Shown here: piece after piece, positions 55,445 through 64,000 of the stretch | Numbering within the stretch: the first letter of the stretch is position 1 | How the letters are laid out: every line of letters begins with the position of its first letter | Assembly: GCF_900636515.1 (NCBI RefSeq) | Contig: NZ_LR134287.1 | Location: 1,426,001 to 1,490,000, forward strand | Length of the DNA: 64,000 nucleotides | Direction: 5' to 3' | Source of the DNA: Neisseria animalis | GTDB taxonomy: Bacteria > Pseudomonadota > Gammaproteobacteria > Burkholderiales > Neisseriaceae | The notes under the pieces: model-generated | What the model was told of the DNA's origin: nothing | The model's input: the letters and a program-made list of their open reading frames with translations, nothing else | Databases searched by the model: none | Program-made: the position numbers and the translations under genes

Positions 55445-56857
55445 ATGAAATACATCAGTACGCGCGGACAAACCGCGCACAAACCTTTCAGCGAAGTATT
55501 ACTGATGGGCTTGGCCCCCGACGGCGGCCTGATGCTGCCCGAAGCCTATCCGCAAATCAGCGGGGAAACGTTACAAAAATGGCGCGGCTTGAGCTATCCT
55601 GATTTGGCTTTTGAAATCATGAGCCTGTTTGTTACCGACATTCCTGCCGACGACCTGCGCGGCATTATCGAGCGCACTTATACAGAAGCCGCGTTCGGCA
55701 GCAAAGCCGTCACACCCGTCCGTACACTTTCAGACGGCATCAAAATCCAAGCGCTTTCCAACGGTCCGACATTGGCATTCAAAGATATGGCGATGCAGTT
55801 TTTGGGCAATGCGTTTGAATATGTGCTGAACAAAGAAGGCAAACAGCTCAATATCTTGGGTGCAACCAGCGGCGATACCGGATCTGCGGCGGAATATGCC
55901 CTGCGCGGCAAAAAAGGCGTGCATGTTTTTATGCTGTCTCCCGAAGGCAAAATGAGCAGTTTCCAGCGTGCCCAGATGTTCAGCCTGCAAGACGAAAACA
56001 TTCACAATATCGCCGTCGAAGGCATGTTTGACGATTGCCAGGATATTGTGAAAGCGGTGCAGAACGATGCCGGATTTAAAGAACAATACAAAATCGGTAC
56101 GGTAAATTCCATCAACTGGGGACGCATCGTCGCCCAAGTAGTGTATTACTTCGCCGGTTACTTCAATGCCACCACAAGTAACGAACAAAAAGTCAGCTTT
56201 TGCGTGCCGAGCGGCAACTTCGGCAACATCTGTGCCGGACATATCGCCCGCCAAATGGGTCTGCCTATCCACCGTTTGATTGTGGCAACCAACGAAAACG
56301 ACGTATTGGACGAATTTTTCAAAACCGGCCGTTATCTGCCGCGCGGCAGCGAGCATACCTACGTTACCTCCAGCCCGTCGATGGACATTTCCAAGGCTTC
56401 CAACTTCGAGCGTTTCATCTTCGATCTGATGGACAGAGATGCAGCGGAAATCGAAACCTTATGGGCGGAAGTTGCCGCAGGCAAAGGTTTCGACTTGGGT
56501 TTCACGTTGGAAAAGGCGCGCAGGCAATACGGCTTCGCATCAGGAAAATCCACGCATGCCGACCGCTTGGCAACCATCAAAGCAGTTTACGAGCAGGACG
56601 GCGAGTTGCTTGACCCGCATACCGCAGACGGCATCAAAGTCGCCCGTGAAATACGCGAACCGGGCGAAACCATCGTATGCTTGGAAACCGCGCTGGCGGC
56701 AAAATTCGAGGCAACCATCCACGAAGCCGTCGGCAATATCGCCGTACCGCGTCCCGCCCGTTTGGAAAATCTGGAAACCTTGCCGCAACGCGTACAGGTT
56801 GTGCCGAACAATGCCGAAAACGTGAAAAACATCATTCGGAAAACATTGGGGGCATAA
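55445..56857 (+). CDS. thrC: Threonine synthase
   Basis: ThrC makes threonine from homoserine phosphate with pyridoxal phosphate. The 470-residue protein has the PLP lysine K113 in PTLAFKDMAMQ, the N-terminal MKYISTRGQTAHKPF, GATSGDTGSAAEYAL near 144 and VPSGNFGNICAGH near 257. I chose the ATG at 55445, which has AAGGAAGA before it. The upstream extension is out of family. It is the gammaproteobacterial-like long form. Confidence 0.96.
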   Translation: MKYISTRGQTAHKPFSEVLLMGLAPDGGLMLPEAYPQISGETLQKWRGLSYPDLAFEIMSLFVTDIPADDLRGIIERTYTEAAFGSKAVTPVRTLSDGIKIQALSNGPTLAFKDMAMQFLGNAFEYVLNKEGKQLNILGATSGDTGSAAEYALRGKKGVHVFMLSPEGKMSSFQRAQMFSLQDENIHNIAVEGMFDDCQDIVKAVQNDAGFKEQYKIGTVNSINWGRIVAQVVYYFAGYFNATTSNEQKVSFCVPSGNFGNICAGHIARQMGLPIHRLIVATNENDVLDEFFKTGRYLPRGSEHTYVTSSPSMDISKASNFERFIFDLMDRDAAEIETLWAEVAAGKGFDLGFTLEKARRQYGFASGKSTHADRLATIKAVYEQDGELLDPHTADGIKVAREIREPGETIVCLETALAAKFEATIHEAVGNIAVPRPARLENLETLPQRVQVVPNNAENVKNIIRKTLGA

Positions 56858-57168
56858 TACGTCTGCCGTTTCGGACGGCAGCAATCCTTATGCCGCGCAA
56901 CCGGCACGGCCTGCCGCCCTCCCGAAAATCAGCAGGTCGGATACGCAAAGCCGCAGACAGTACGGCAAGGCGCGGCAAGGCTGTGCCATTCTGTATCAAA
57001 TAACGATACATTCGGCCGCTTCCGATACAATGTCCGCATTATTGAAAGACAAACCGGCATTGATACCGGCAGTTGTAGCAGGAATTTTTTTTGTTTAGAA
57101 TACCGCATCCGGCGGTTTCGGCCGTCTGTATTTTGCAGACGGCATACCCTATCAATACAGGAATCATA
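56858..57168 (+). other. Gap between thrC and fpr with a truncated Correia-like remnant
   Basis: A weak hairpin (CTGCCGT/ACGGCAG) is at 56863-56881. About 56932-57008 reads like a truncated element (GGTCGGATACGCAAAGCCGCAGACAGTACGGCAAGG through CAAATAACGATA). A DUS pair (GGCCGTCTGTATTTTGCAGACGGC) precedes fpr at 57119-57142. I see no gene. Confidence 0.5.
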
Positions 57169-57945
57169 ATGGCAGCATTCAACACCCAAAAAGTCTTGTC
57201 CGTACACCATTGGACGGAAGACTACTTCTCCTTTACCTGCACGCGCGACGAATCCCTGCGCTTTGAAAACGGCCAATTCGTCATGATCGGCCTGATGGTG
57301 GACGGCAAACCGCTGATGCGCGCATACAGCGTTGCATCGGCCAACTGGGAAGAAGATTTGGAATTTTTCTCCATCAAAGTGCAAAACGGCCCGCTGACCA
57401 GCCGTCTGCAACATTTGAAAGAAGGCGATGAAATCCTCATCAGCAAAAAACCTACCGGCACGCTGATTTTGGGCGATCTCAATCCCGGCAAACACCTCTA
57501 CCTGCTCTCAACGGGAACCGGTCTGGCGCCGTTTTTGAGCGTGACCAAAGATCCCGAAGTGTACGAACAGTTTGAAAAAGTCATTTTGGTACACGGCGTA
57601 CGCTACAAAAAAGACCTCGCCTACTACGACCACTTCACCAAAGAACTTCCCGAACACGAGTATTTGGGCGAAATGATTCGTGAGAAACTGATTTACTATC
57701 CCGTTGTATCGCGTGAAGAATTTGCCCACCAAGGCCGCCTGACCGATTTGATGAAAAGCGGCAAACTCTTTGAAGACATCGGCCTGCCCCCCATCAATCC
57801 GCAAGACGACCGCGCCATGATTTGCGGCAGCACGGCAATGAACAAAGATACCTCTGCCGTTTTGGACAGCTTCGGCCTGACCGCTTCACCCAAAATGGGC
57901 CAGCGCGGCGATTACTTGATCGAACGTGCGTTTGTCGACCAATAA
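57169..57945 (+). CDS. fpr: Ferredoxin/flavodoxin--NADP+ reductase
   Basis: Fpr moves electrons between NADPH and ferredoxin or flavodoxin. The 258-residue FAD protein has the FAD-binding RAYSVASANW at 51-60, the GTGLAPFLSV pyridine-nucleotide region near 115-124 and MICGSTAMNKD near 221-231. The start is the first ATG with a family N-terminus. A strong terminator follows 23 bases after the stop. Confidence 0.94.
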   Translation: MAAFNTQKVLSVHHWTEDYFSFTCTRDESLRFENGQFVMIGLMVDGKPLMRAYSVASANWEEDLEFFSIKVQNGPLTSRLQHLKEGDEILISKKPTGTLILGDLNPGKHLYLLSTGTGLAPFLSVTKDPEVYEQFEKVILVHGVRYKKDLAYYDHFTKELPEHEYLGEMIREKLIYYPVVSREEFAHQGRLTDLMKSGKLFEDIGLPPINPQDDRAMICGSTAMNKDTSAVLDSFGLTASPKMGQRGDYLIERAFVDQ

Positions 57946-57967
57946 ATCCGAATATACCGCTATATGC

Positions 57968-58025
57968 AAAACCGTCCGTATGATTTCAAATCAACCACAT
58001 TTTGAAATCATACGGACGGTTTTTT
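57968..58025 (+). terminator. Strong intrinsic terminator of fpr
   Basis: A long stem, AAAACCGTCCGTATGATTTC opposite GAAATCATACGGACGGTTTT, with a T-run of seven. It is the longest hairpin in the window and is not a DUS pair. Confidence 0.9.
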
Positions 58026-58160
58026 ACAGCCGGATAACACAGCATAAAACAAGGCAGCAGAGCCGCAAGCGCCCAGACCATATAGGGCGGACTTGCTGAT
58101 TTAACCCCTTCTTTGGACAAAACACAGCAACGCCGTATTATTCCGCATTAAATAGCGATA
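58025..58160 (-). repeat. Long Correia-like element, inverted (about 136 bp)
   Basis: The reverse complement starts TATCGCTATTTAATGCGG and contains GTTAAATCAGCAAGTCCGCC and GCGGCTCTGCTGCCTTG, matching the core of the elements at 13615 and 23519. It follows the fpr terminator directly. Confidence 0.6.
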
Positions 58161-58202
58161 TTTTGCAGACGGCCTTTCCGCATCGTAGAGCTTTGCAGGC
58201 AA

Positions 58203-58310
58203 ATGAAAAAGCCACTCAGTAAGGCTCCCGCATACAGTTCGGGCTGCACCACTTACACGCGCTCATTGCAAAGCAAAGGCTACGGCTGGGAGATTATCAC
58301 CGTGTTTTGA
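58203..58310 (+). other. Possible 35-codon frame bounded by an inverted repeat
   Basis: An ATG starts a 35-residue frame (MKKPLSKAPAYSSGCTTYTR, then SLQSKGYGWEIITVF). AAAAGCCACTCA near the start and TGAGTGGCT just past the stop are inverted, so start and stop could pair in RNA. The ribosome site is weak. I do not recognise it. It may be a structured RNA or a relic. Confidence 0.3.
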
Positions 58311-58433
58311 GTGGCTCTTTGCAGTGTTAAGGCAAATCAGACAAAAGTCAAATACAGCATAAAAACTGCATACAAATTGACACCACACATAAATCGAAAC
58401 TGCAAAACGGAGCAACGCCGCAGTTTCGTTATT

Positions 58434-58540
58434 TATAGTCGAATAAAATGAGAATGAGACAAGGCAGCGAAGCTGCAGACAGTACAGATAGTACGACAAG
58501 GCAAAGCAACGCAGTATCATTCTTATTTTAAAAGACTATA
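58434..58540 (+). repeat. Correia-like element, subfamily B, copy 3
   Basis: This 107-bp copy shares the subfamily B differences with one C-to-T change (GAAGCTGCAGAC). It lies between the possible small frame and add. The rest of the gap 57946-58592 holds the fpr terminator, the long element and the small inverted-repeat frame. Confidence 0.85.
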
Positions 58541-58592
58541 CCTTACCATAACGGCGCAATCATGCCGTCTGCAAAACAAGCACTTCAAGCCG

Positions 58593-59603
<1,011 letters not shown>

Positions 59604-59615
59604 TTAATATACGGC

Positions 59616-59673
59616 AAAAGGCCGTCTGTAAATTCCGGCGGAAGGCACAGCCCGTTTTGCAGACGGCCTTTTC
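59616..59673 (-). terminator. DUS-pair terminator of the pseudouridine synthase gene
   Basis: AAAAGGCCGTCTGTAAA pairs with TTTGCAGACGGCCTTTT. It lies about 90 bases after the synthase stop and just ahead of add. Confidence 0.65.
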
Positions 59674-59762
59674 AATCCGCCATACCGCAACCGGCTTGCT
59701 ATCCAAACCCGCCATGATGTATTTACCCTGCACACTGTTTCATCAACAATCTGCTTCACACT

Positions 59763-60695
59763 TCAAACACCAGACAAGCACATGGTGCTTTCAAATATCC
59801 GCATTTCCCCGCTGAACGGATCGGCAAATTCAATACGCTTGGCCAGTAATTGCAACGGCTTGCTGTAATCTTCGCTGCCTGCCTCATGCGCTACCGGATA
59901 CAGCGTATCATTCAGCAGCGGCATACCCAAACGCATCATGTGTACGCGCAACTGGTGCTTTTTGCCGGTATGCGGATACAGACGGTACAAACTGTTCACC
60001 CCACAGTTTTCCAACAACTCGATGGTGGTCAACGCATTCGGCTCTCCCTCCACCTCGCGGGTGAGATAAAACTGCTCGCCGCGCACCATGCGCGACTGCA
60101 CCGAATAAGGATAAACCAAATCCGTGCGTGTCGGCGCAACCGCCTCATACACCTTCTTAACGGTTTTCTCCTGAAACATCTTCTGATAAGCATGGCGTGA
60201 TGACGGATTGTGCGACAGCAATATCACACCCGCCGTATCCTTGTCCAAGCGGTGCAGCGGCGAAATATCCGCCACATTCAAATGCTGGAGTTCGGGGCGC
60301 AGCCGCAATCTTGTCAGCAAAGTTTCGCGCAAAAACCGTCCGCTGGGGATAACCGGCAGAAAATGAGGCTTGTCGGCCACAATCAAATGTTCGTCAACAT
60401 ACAGAATTTTTTCATCAAACGGTATGCGCGGCTCGCTCTCCCGACTGGTTTCCCGATAATAATAAACCGTTTCGCCTGCTGCAAACGGCGCATACTCGTC
60501 TAAAGGTCTGCTGTCGCTTCCGACCACAAAACCGCTGTTTAGCCGCGCCCGCCAGCCTTCCCGTCCGACAAAAGGAAAGCGGATGCAGAGAAAATCCAAC
60601 AGCGGCAGATGATAAAACCGCTTGTCATGCGGCAGAACCAAATAGCTGGGTTTTACGCCGTCCAAAAGCGGCAAAGGATTGGTACGTTTGCTCAT
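59763..60695 (-). CDS. RluA-family pseudouridine synthase
   Basis: The 310-residue protein has an N-terminal S4-like region and the catalytic HRLDKDTAG motif with its aspartate near residue 151, plus the LYPHTGKKHQLRVHM motif near 238. It modifies rRNA or tRNA uridines. I cannot tell which member (RluA, RluC, RluD or TruC type) it is. The start is at 60695 with no strong ribosome site. Confidence 0.88.
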   Translation of the reverse strand: MSKRTNPLPLLDGVKPSYLVLPHDKRFYHLPLLDFLCIRFPFVGREGWRARLNSGFVVGSDSRPLDEYAPFAAGETVYYYRETSRESEPRIPFDEKILYVDEHLIVADKPHFLPVIPSGRFLRETLLTRLRLRPELQHLNVADISPLHRLDKDTAGVILLSHNPSSRHAYQKMFQEKTVKKVYEAVAPTRTDLVYPYSVQSRMVRGEQFYLTREVEGEPNALTTIELLENCGVNSLYRLYPHTGKKHQLRVHMMRLGMPLLNDTLYPVAHEAGSEDYSKPLQLLAKRIEFADPFSGEMRIFESTMCLSGV

Positions 60696-60819
60696 AAAGC
60701 AGAATTGTACCTGAAGACGCCCACAACAGTTTGCCTCACCTGAACTTTATTTGCATTTTTGCAGACGGCCTCCCCCCCGCAAACAGCCTTCCGAACATCA
60801 CAAATCATGAAAAATCAGC

Positions 60820-60825
60820 TATAAT
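60820..60825 (+). promoter_or_regulatory. Probable -10 box of hisS
   Basis: TATAAT, 39 bases before the hisS start. The -35 (ATCACA) is weak. A run of seven Cs lies at 60772-60778, further upstream. Confidence 0.45.
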
Positions 60826-60858
60826 CCCCTACTATTTGATAAAAATATCCACTCCGAA

Positions 60859-62154
60859 ATGGCACAAAAAATCCAATCGGTAAAAGGCATGAACGACCTT
60901 TTACCCGTCGAACAGAAAGACTTCAAACTCACCGCCGCATTCTGGCAGGCTTTTGAAGATACGGTAAACCGATGGGCACGCGCCTACGGCTACCGCCAAA
61001 TCCGCACACCGATTGTCGAACAAACCGGTTTGTTTGTCCGCTCAATCGGTGAAGAAACCGATGTCGTTGGCAAAGAAATGTACACTTTTTCCGATTCCAA
61101 CGACTCCCTGAGCCTGAGCCTGCGTCCGGAAGGCACAGCTTCCTGCCTGCGCGCCGTAGTCGAGCACAACCTGCTGTACAACAGCCCGCAAAAATTATGG
61201 TACATGGGACCGATGTTCCGCCGCGAACGCCCTCAAAAAGGCCGTTACCGCCAATTCCACCAAGTCGGTATCGAAGCCTTGGGCTTTGAAGGTCCCGATA
61301 TTGATGCGGAAATCATCGCCATGTCTGCCGACTTATGGGACAAACTGGGCATCAGCAACTACCTGACCTTGGAAATCAACAGCTTGGGCAACCGTGAAGA
61401 ACGTGCCGCCCACCGCGCCGCCTTGGTTGCCTACCTTTCCGAACACGAAGCGGAGTTGGACGAAGACAGCAAACGCCGTCTGCACACCAACCCCTTGCGC
61501 GTACTCGACAGCAAAAACCCCGATTTGCAGGAAATCTGCAACGCCGCGCCGCGCCTGATCGACTATTTGGGCGAAGCCTCCCAAGCACACTATGCCCGTT
61601 TCAAAGCCATGCTCGACGGCTTGGGCATCCGCTATGTCGAAAACCCCCGCTTGGTACGCGGTTTGGATTACTACAACCAAACCGTATTCGAATGGACCAC
61701 CGACAAACTCGGCGCGCAAGCCACCGTATGCGGCGGCGGACGTTACGACGGCCTGATTGAAGAATTGGGCGGCAAACCGGCGGCCTCCATCGGTTTTGCC
61801 ATGGGTATCGAACGCCTGCTGCTGCTGGTGCACGAATACGGCTCTTTAACCGCCAATGCCGCACCGGACGTGTATGCCGTACATCAAGGCGAAGACAGCG
61901 ATTTGCAGGTCATGAAATACGCCCAACTCCTGCGAGCCGAAGGCTTCGACGTTTTACAACACTCCGGCTACCAAAGCCTCAAGGCACAGATGAAAAAAGC
62001 AGACGGCAGCGGCGCACGCTTTGCCCTGATTGTCGCCCAAGACGAGCTGGCCAAAAACACCGTTACCCTGAAAGACCTGCAAGGCACACAAGGCCAGCAG
62101 ACCATCGCCGCCGCCGATTTGATTAACACTTTACACACATGGAAGAATGCATAA
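60859..62154 (+). CDS. hisS: Histidine--tRNA ligase
   Basis: HisRS charges tRNA-His. The 431-residue class II enzyme has motif 1 near [10 protein letters not shown], motif 2 [16 protein letters not shown] near 114-129, the histidine-specific [12 protein letters not shown] near 266 and motif 3 near [12 protein letters not shown], with an anticodon-binding C-terminus. The stop is adjacent to the next gene's ATG, so the two are coupled. Confidence 0.97.
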   Translation: MAQKIQSVKGMNDLLPVEQKDFKLTAAFWQAFEDTVNRWARAYGYRQIRTPIVEQTGLFVRSIGEETDVVGKEMYTFSDSNDSLSLSLRPEGTASCLRAVVEHNLLYNSPQKLWYMGPMFRRERPQKGRYRQFHQVGIEALGFEGPDIDAEIIAMSADLWDKLGISNYLTLEINSLGNREERAAHRAALVAYLSEHEAELDEDSKRRLHTNPLRVLDSKNPDLQEICNAAPRLIDYLGEASQAHYARFKAMLDGLGIRYVENPRLVRGLDYYNQTVFEWTTDKLGAQATVCGGGRYDGLIEELGGKPAASIGFAMGIERLLLLVHEYGSLTANAAPDVYAVHQGEDSDLQVMKYAQLLRAEGFDVLQHSGYQSLKAQMKKADGSGARFALIVAQDELAKNTVTLKDLQGTQGQQTIAAADLINTLHTWKNA

Positions 62155-62784
62155 ATGGCAGCCCATTTGGAAGAACAACAAGAGTTAGACAACTTCAAAT
62201 ATTTTTGGAAGCGTACCGGCCGTTGGATATTCGCCCTGCTGGTTATCGCCGCATTAGGCTACTTGGGCTACACCATGTACCAGCGCCATCTGGTTACCCA
62301 AAACCAAGAAGCCGCAGCCGTATTGGAGCAGTTGGTTGAAAAAGCGCAGCAAAACGCCGACCAGCAGCAGCTGAACGCCGATTTGCAAACACTCCAAGAA
62401 AACTACCCCAAAACCATTTCCGCCGCCCAAGCCACGCTGATGGCTGCTGCCGCCGAGTTTGATGCAGGCCGCTACGATGTTGCCGCCGGTCACCTGAACT
62501 GGGTGTTGAAAAACCAGCAAACCCCGCTGATTCAGGCTTTGGCGGCGCAACGTCTGGCTGTGGTCAACCTTCAGCAGAAAAAATACGATGAAGCACTCGC
62601 CGCGTTGAACACCAAAGTAGAAAGCGACTTCGAGCCGCTGCTGCTGGAAACCAAAGGCGATGTTTACGCCGCGCAAAACAAAAAACAAGAAGCCCTGCAA
62701 AACTACGAACAGGCTTTGGCCAAGCTGCCCAAAGAAGCGGCCGGACGCGAATTGCTGCAAATGAAAATCGACGCGCAAAAATAA
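62155..62784 (+). CDS. YfgM-like ancillary SecYEG translocon protein
   Basis: This 209-residue protein has a short cytoplasmic N-terminus, a membrane helix at about residues 21-43 (WIFALLVIAALGYLGYTMY) and a periplasmic tetratricopeptide domain (LAALNTKVESDFEPLLLE, KKQEALQNYEQALAKLP). In E. coli YfgM associates with the translocon and PpiD. It directly follows hisS with no gap. BamB, which usually follows YfgM, is missing here. Confidence 0.85.
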   Translation: MAAHLEEQQELDNFKYFWKRTGRWIFALLVIAALGYLGYTMYQRHLVTQNQEAAAVLEQLVEKAQQNADQQQLNADLQTLQENYPKTISAAQATLMAAAAEFDAGRYDVAAGHLNWVLKNQQTPLIQALAAQRLAVVNLQQKKYDEALAALNTKVESDFEPLLLETKGDVYAAQNKKQEALQNYEQALAKLPKEAAGRELLQMKIDAQK

Positions 62785-63064
62785 GCCGTCTGCAAATACC
62801 GCAGTTTCAGCATTGCCATAACACCGCCGTCATTCCCGCACCCTCGGAGTACATACTGATTTCAAACAACGCATTCCCGCGTAAAGTTGTCGAAACAGGC
62901 TGTGAATTCCGACCTTGCGGCAATGGCGGCTTAACCGCTTGATTGTATTTGACAAACATTCAAGCAAACCCCAAACCCTTAAATACCGGATACCCCTATT
63001 TGCAGACGGCCTTTACCCTTTATGCCGTCTGCAAATACCGCACCACCGAAAGCATATTAAGAAA
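62785..63064 (+). other. Gap between the YfgM-like gene and der
   Basis: No gene is visible. Sequence such as CGTCATTCCCGCAC and GCATTCCCGCGTAAAG resembles decayed dRS3-type neisserial repeats (ATTCCC-N8-GGGAAT), but no complete one is present. DUS words lie at both ends (62788 and a pair at 63000-63035). Confidence 0.4.
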
Positions 63065-64000
63065 ATGAAACCCACCATTGCCCTTGTCGGCCGTCCCAAT
63101 GTCGGTAAATCCACCCTGTTCAACCGCCTGACCCGTACCAAAGACGCGCTGGTACACGACTTACCCGGCCTGACCCGCGACCGCCACTACGGGCACGGCA
63201 AAGTGGGCAGCAAGCCCTATCTCGTTATCGACACCGGCGGCTTCGAACCTGTCGTCGACAGCGGCATTCTGCACGAAATGGCAAAGCAAACCCTGCAAGC
63301 CGTCGATGAAGCCGATGCCGTTGTTTTCTTGGTGGATGCGCGTACCGGTCTGACCCCGCAAGACAAAATCATCGCCGACAGACTGCGCCAAAGCCCCCGA
63401 CCCGTCTATCTCGCCGTCAACAAAGGCGAAGGCGGCAACAAAGCCGTTTTATCCGCCGAATTTTACGAACTCGCACTCGGAGAACCCCACGTCATCTCCG
63501 GCGCGCACGGTGATGGCGTGTACTATCTGATTGAAGAAATTTTGGAAAACTTCCCCGAGCCGGAAGAAGAAGCCAAAGAGCCGAAACACCCCGTATTTGC
63601 CGTAATCGGCAGACCCAATGTCGGCAAATCCACACTGGTTAACGCCATTCTCGGAGAAGAGCGTGTCATCGCTTTCGACATGGCAGGAACCACCCGCGAC
63701 AGTATCCATATTGATTTTGAGCGTGACGGCAAACCGTTTACCATCATCGACACCGCCGGCGTACGCCGGCGCGGAAAAGTCGAAGAAGCCGTAGAAAAAT
63801 TCTCAGTCATCAAAGCCATGCAGGCCGTAGAAGCCTCCAATGTCGCCGTCTTGGTACTGGACGCGCAGCAAGACATCGCCGACCAAGATGCCACCATCGC
63901 CGGTTTTGCCCTCGAAGCCGGACGCGCACTGGTAGTGGCCGTCAACAAATGGGACGGAATCAGCGAAGAACGCCGGGAACAAGTCAAGCGCGACATCAAC
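63065..64000 (+). CDS. der: Ribosome-associated GTPase Der (EngA), 5' part
   Basis: Der has two tandem GTPase domains and assists 50S assembly. The first 312 codons are in the window. The first domain has GRPNVGKST near 10-18 and DTGG near 56. The second has GRPNVGKST near 183 and DTAG and NKWD later, with an acidic linker between ([11 protein letters not shown]). The rest, including the KH domain, lies beyond the window end. Confidence 0.96.
   Translation, partial: MKPTIALVGRPNVGKSTLFNRLTRTKDALVHDLPGLTRDRHYGHGKVGSKPYLVIDTGGFEPVVDSGILHEMAKQTLQAVDEADAVVFLVDARTGLTPQDKIIADRLRQSPRPVYLAVNKGEGGNKAVLSAEFYELALGEPHVISGAHGDGVYYLIEEILENFPEPEEEAKEPKHPVFAVIGRPNVGKSTLVNAILGEERVIAFDMAGTTRDSIHIDFERDGKPFTIIDTAGVRRRGKVEEAVEKFSVIKAMQAVEASNVAVLVLDAQQDIADQDATIAGFALEAGRALVVAVNKWDGISEERREQVKRDIN

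Noticed and set aside
60772..60778. Run of seven Cs as a phase-variation tract
   Set aside because: It is short, lies between divergent housekeeping genes and outside the core promoter, so switching is unlikely.
62820..62895. Complete dRS3 repeat
   Set aside because: Only half-site-like pieces (ATTCCC) are present, without a matching GGGAAT at the right spacing.

Overview
The window reads as the chromosome of a Neisseria species or a very close relative. Three signs point there. Every gene-sized open frame resembles neisserial core genes (recA, upp, recB, brnQ, purC, rarA, thrC, fpr and others). DNA-uptake-like words built on GCCGTCTG are scattered through intergenic DNA and genes, very often as inverted pairs that form terminators. 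Short Correia-like elements with TATAGT ends recur. The uptake word is mostly GCCGTCTGCA(A), with the classical GCCGTCTGAA in the minority, so the species probably belongs to a different DUS-dialect group from N. meningitidis and N. gonorrhoeae. I cannot name the species. I see no rRNA, tRNA, CRISPR, prophage or transposase gene.

Layout. 1-5.0 kb: the end of a YbeD-type gene, lipB and lipA (lipoylation), recA, recR (reverse), upp and a small DUF2322-like gene. 5.0-12 kb: a secreted DUF4198 protein behind two Zur-type operators, then a reverse-strand block with a small membrane protein, a TetR regulator, murB, norM, ispD and dnaQ. 12-23.4 kb: a patatin-like lipoprotein, queH, recB, rbfA, a Ca2+/H+ antiporter, truB and the multi-pass Gcr family protein. 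23.5-32.8 kb, reverse strand: infB, nusA and rimP with an attenuator-like leader, xerD, bcp, ubiE, a DUF971 gene, a small membrane protein and radC. 32.9-38.7 kb, forward: potABC (polyamine import), rlmJ and a nitronate monooxygenase.

38.9-45.4 kb, reverse strand: a glutaredoxin-like gene, an AEC permease, brnQ, purC and a lemA/TPM-domain/TPM-domain operon. 45.6-55.3 kb: rfbD, an orphan 32-codon transcription unit, bfd, a GIY-YIG-like/transmembrane/SH3b fusion protein, efp with earP, an M14 carboxypeptidase, a methylthioinosine phosphorylase, rarA and two small cysteine-rich lipoproteins. 55.4-64 kb: thrC, fpr, add, an RluA-family pseudouridine synthase, hisS, a YfgM-like protein and the first 312 codons of der.

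Functional links. RfbD makes dTDP-L-rhamnose, the donor EarP uses to rhamnosylate Arg32 of EF-P, and all three genes lie within 5 kb. RimP, NusA and InfB form one translation/transcription operon. RecA, RecR, RecB, RarA and RadC give the window a strong DNA-repair content, and LipB and LipA act in sequence.

The most unusual items are the eight near-identical 107-bp Correia-like elements in two subfamilies with a longer 136-152-bp relative, the twin Zur boxes, the fusion protein at 47632-48408, the small transcription unit at 46754-47145 and the leader hairpin of the rimP operon. None amounts to a proven new system.
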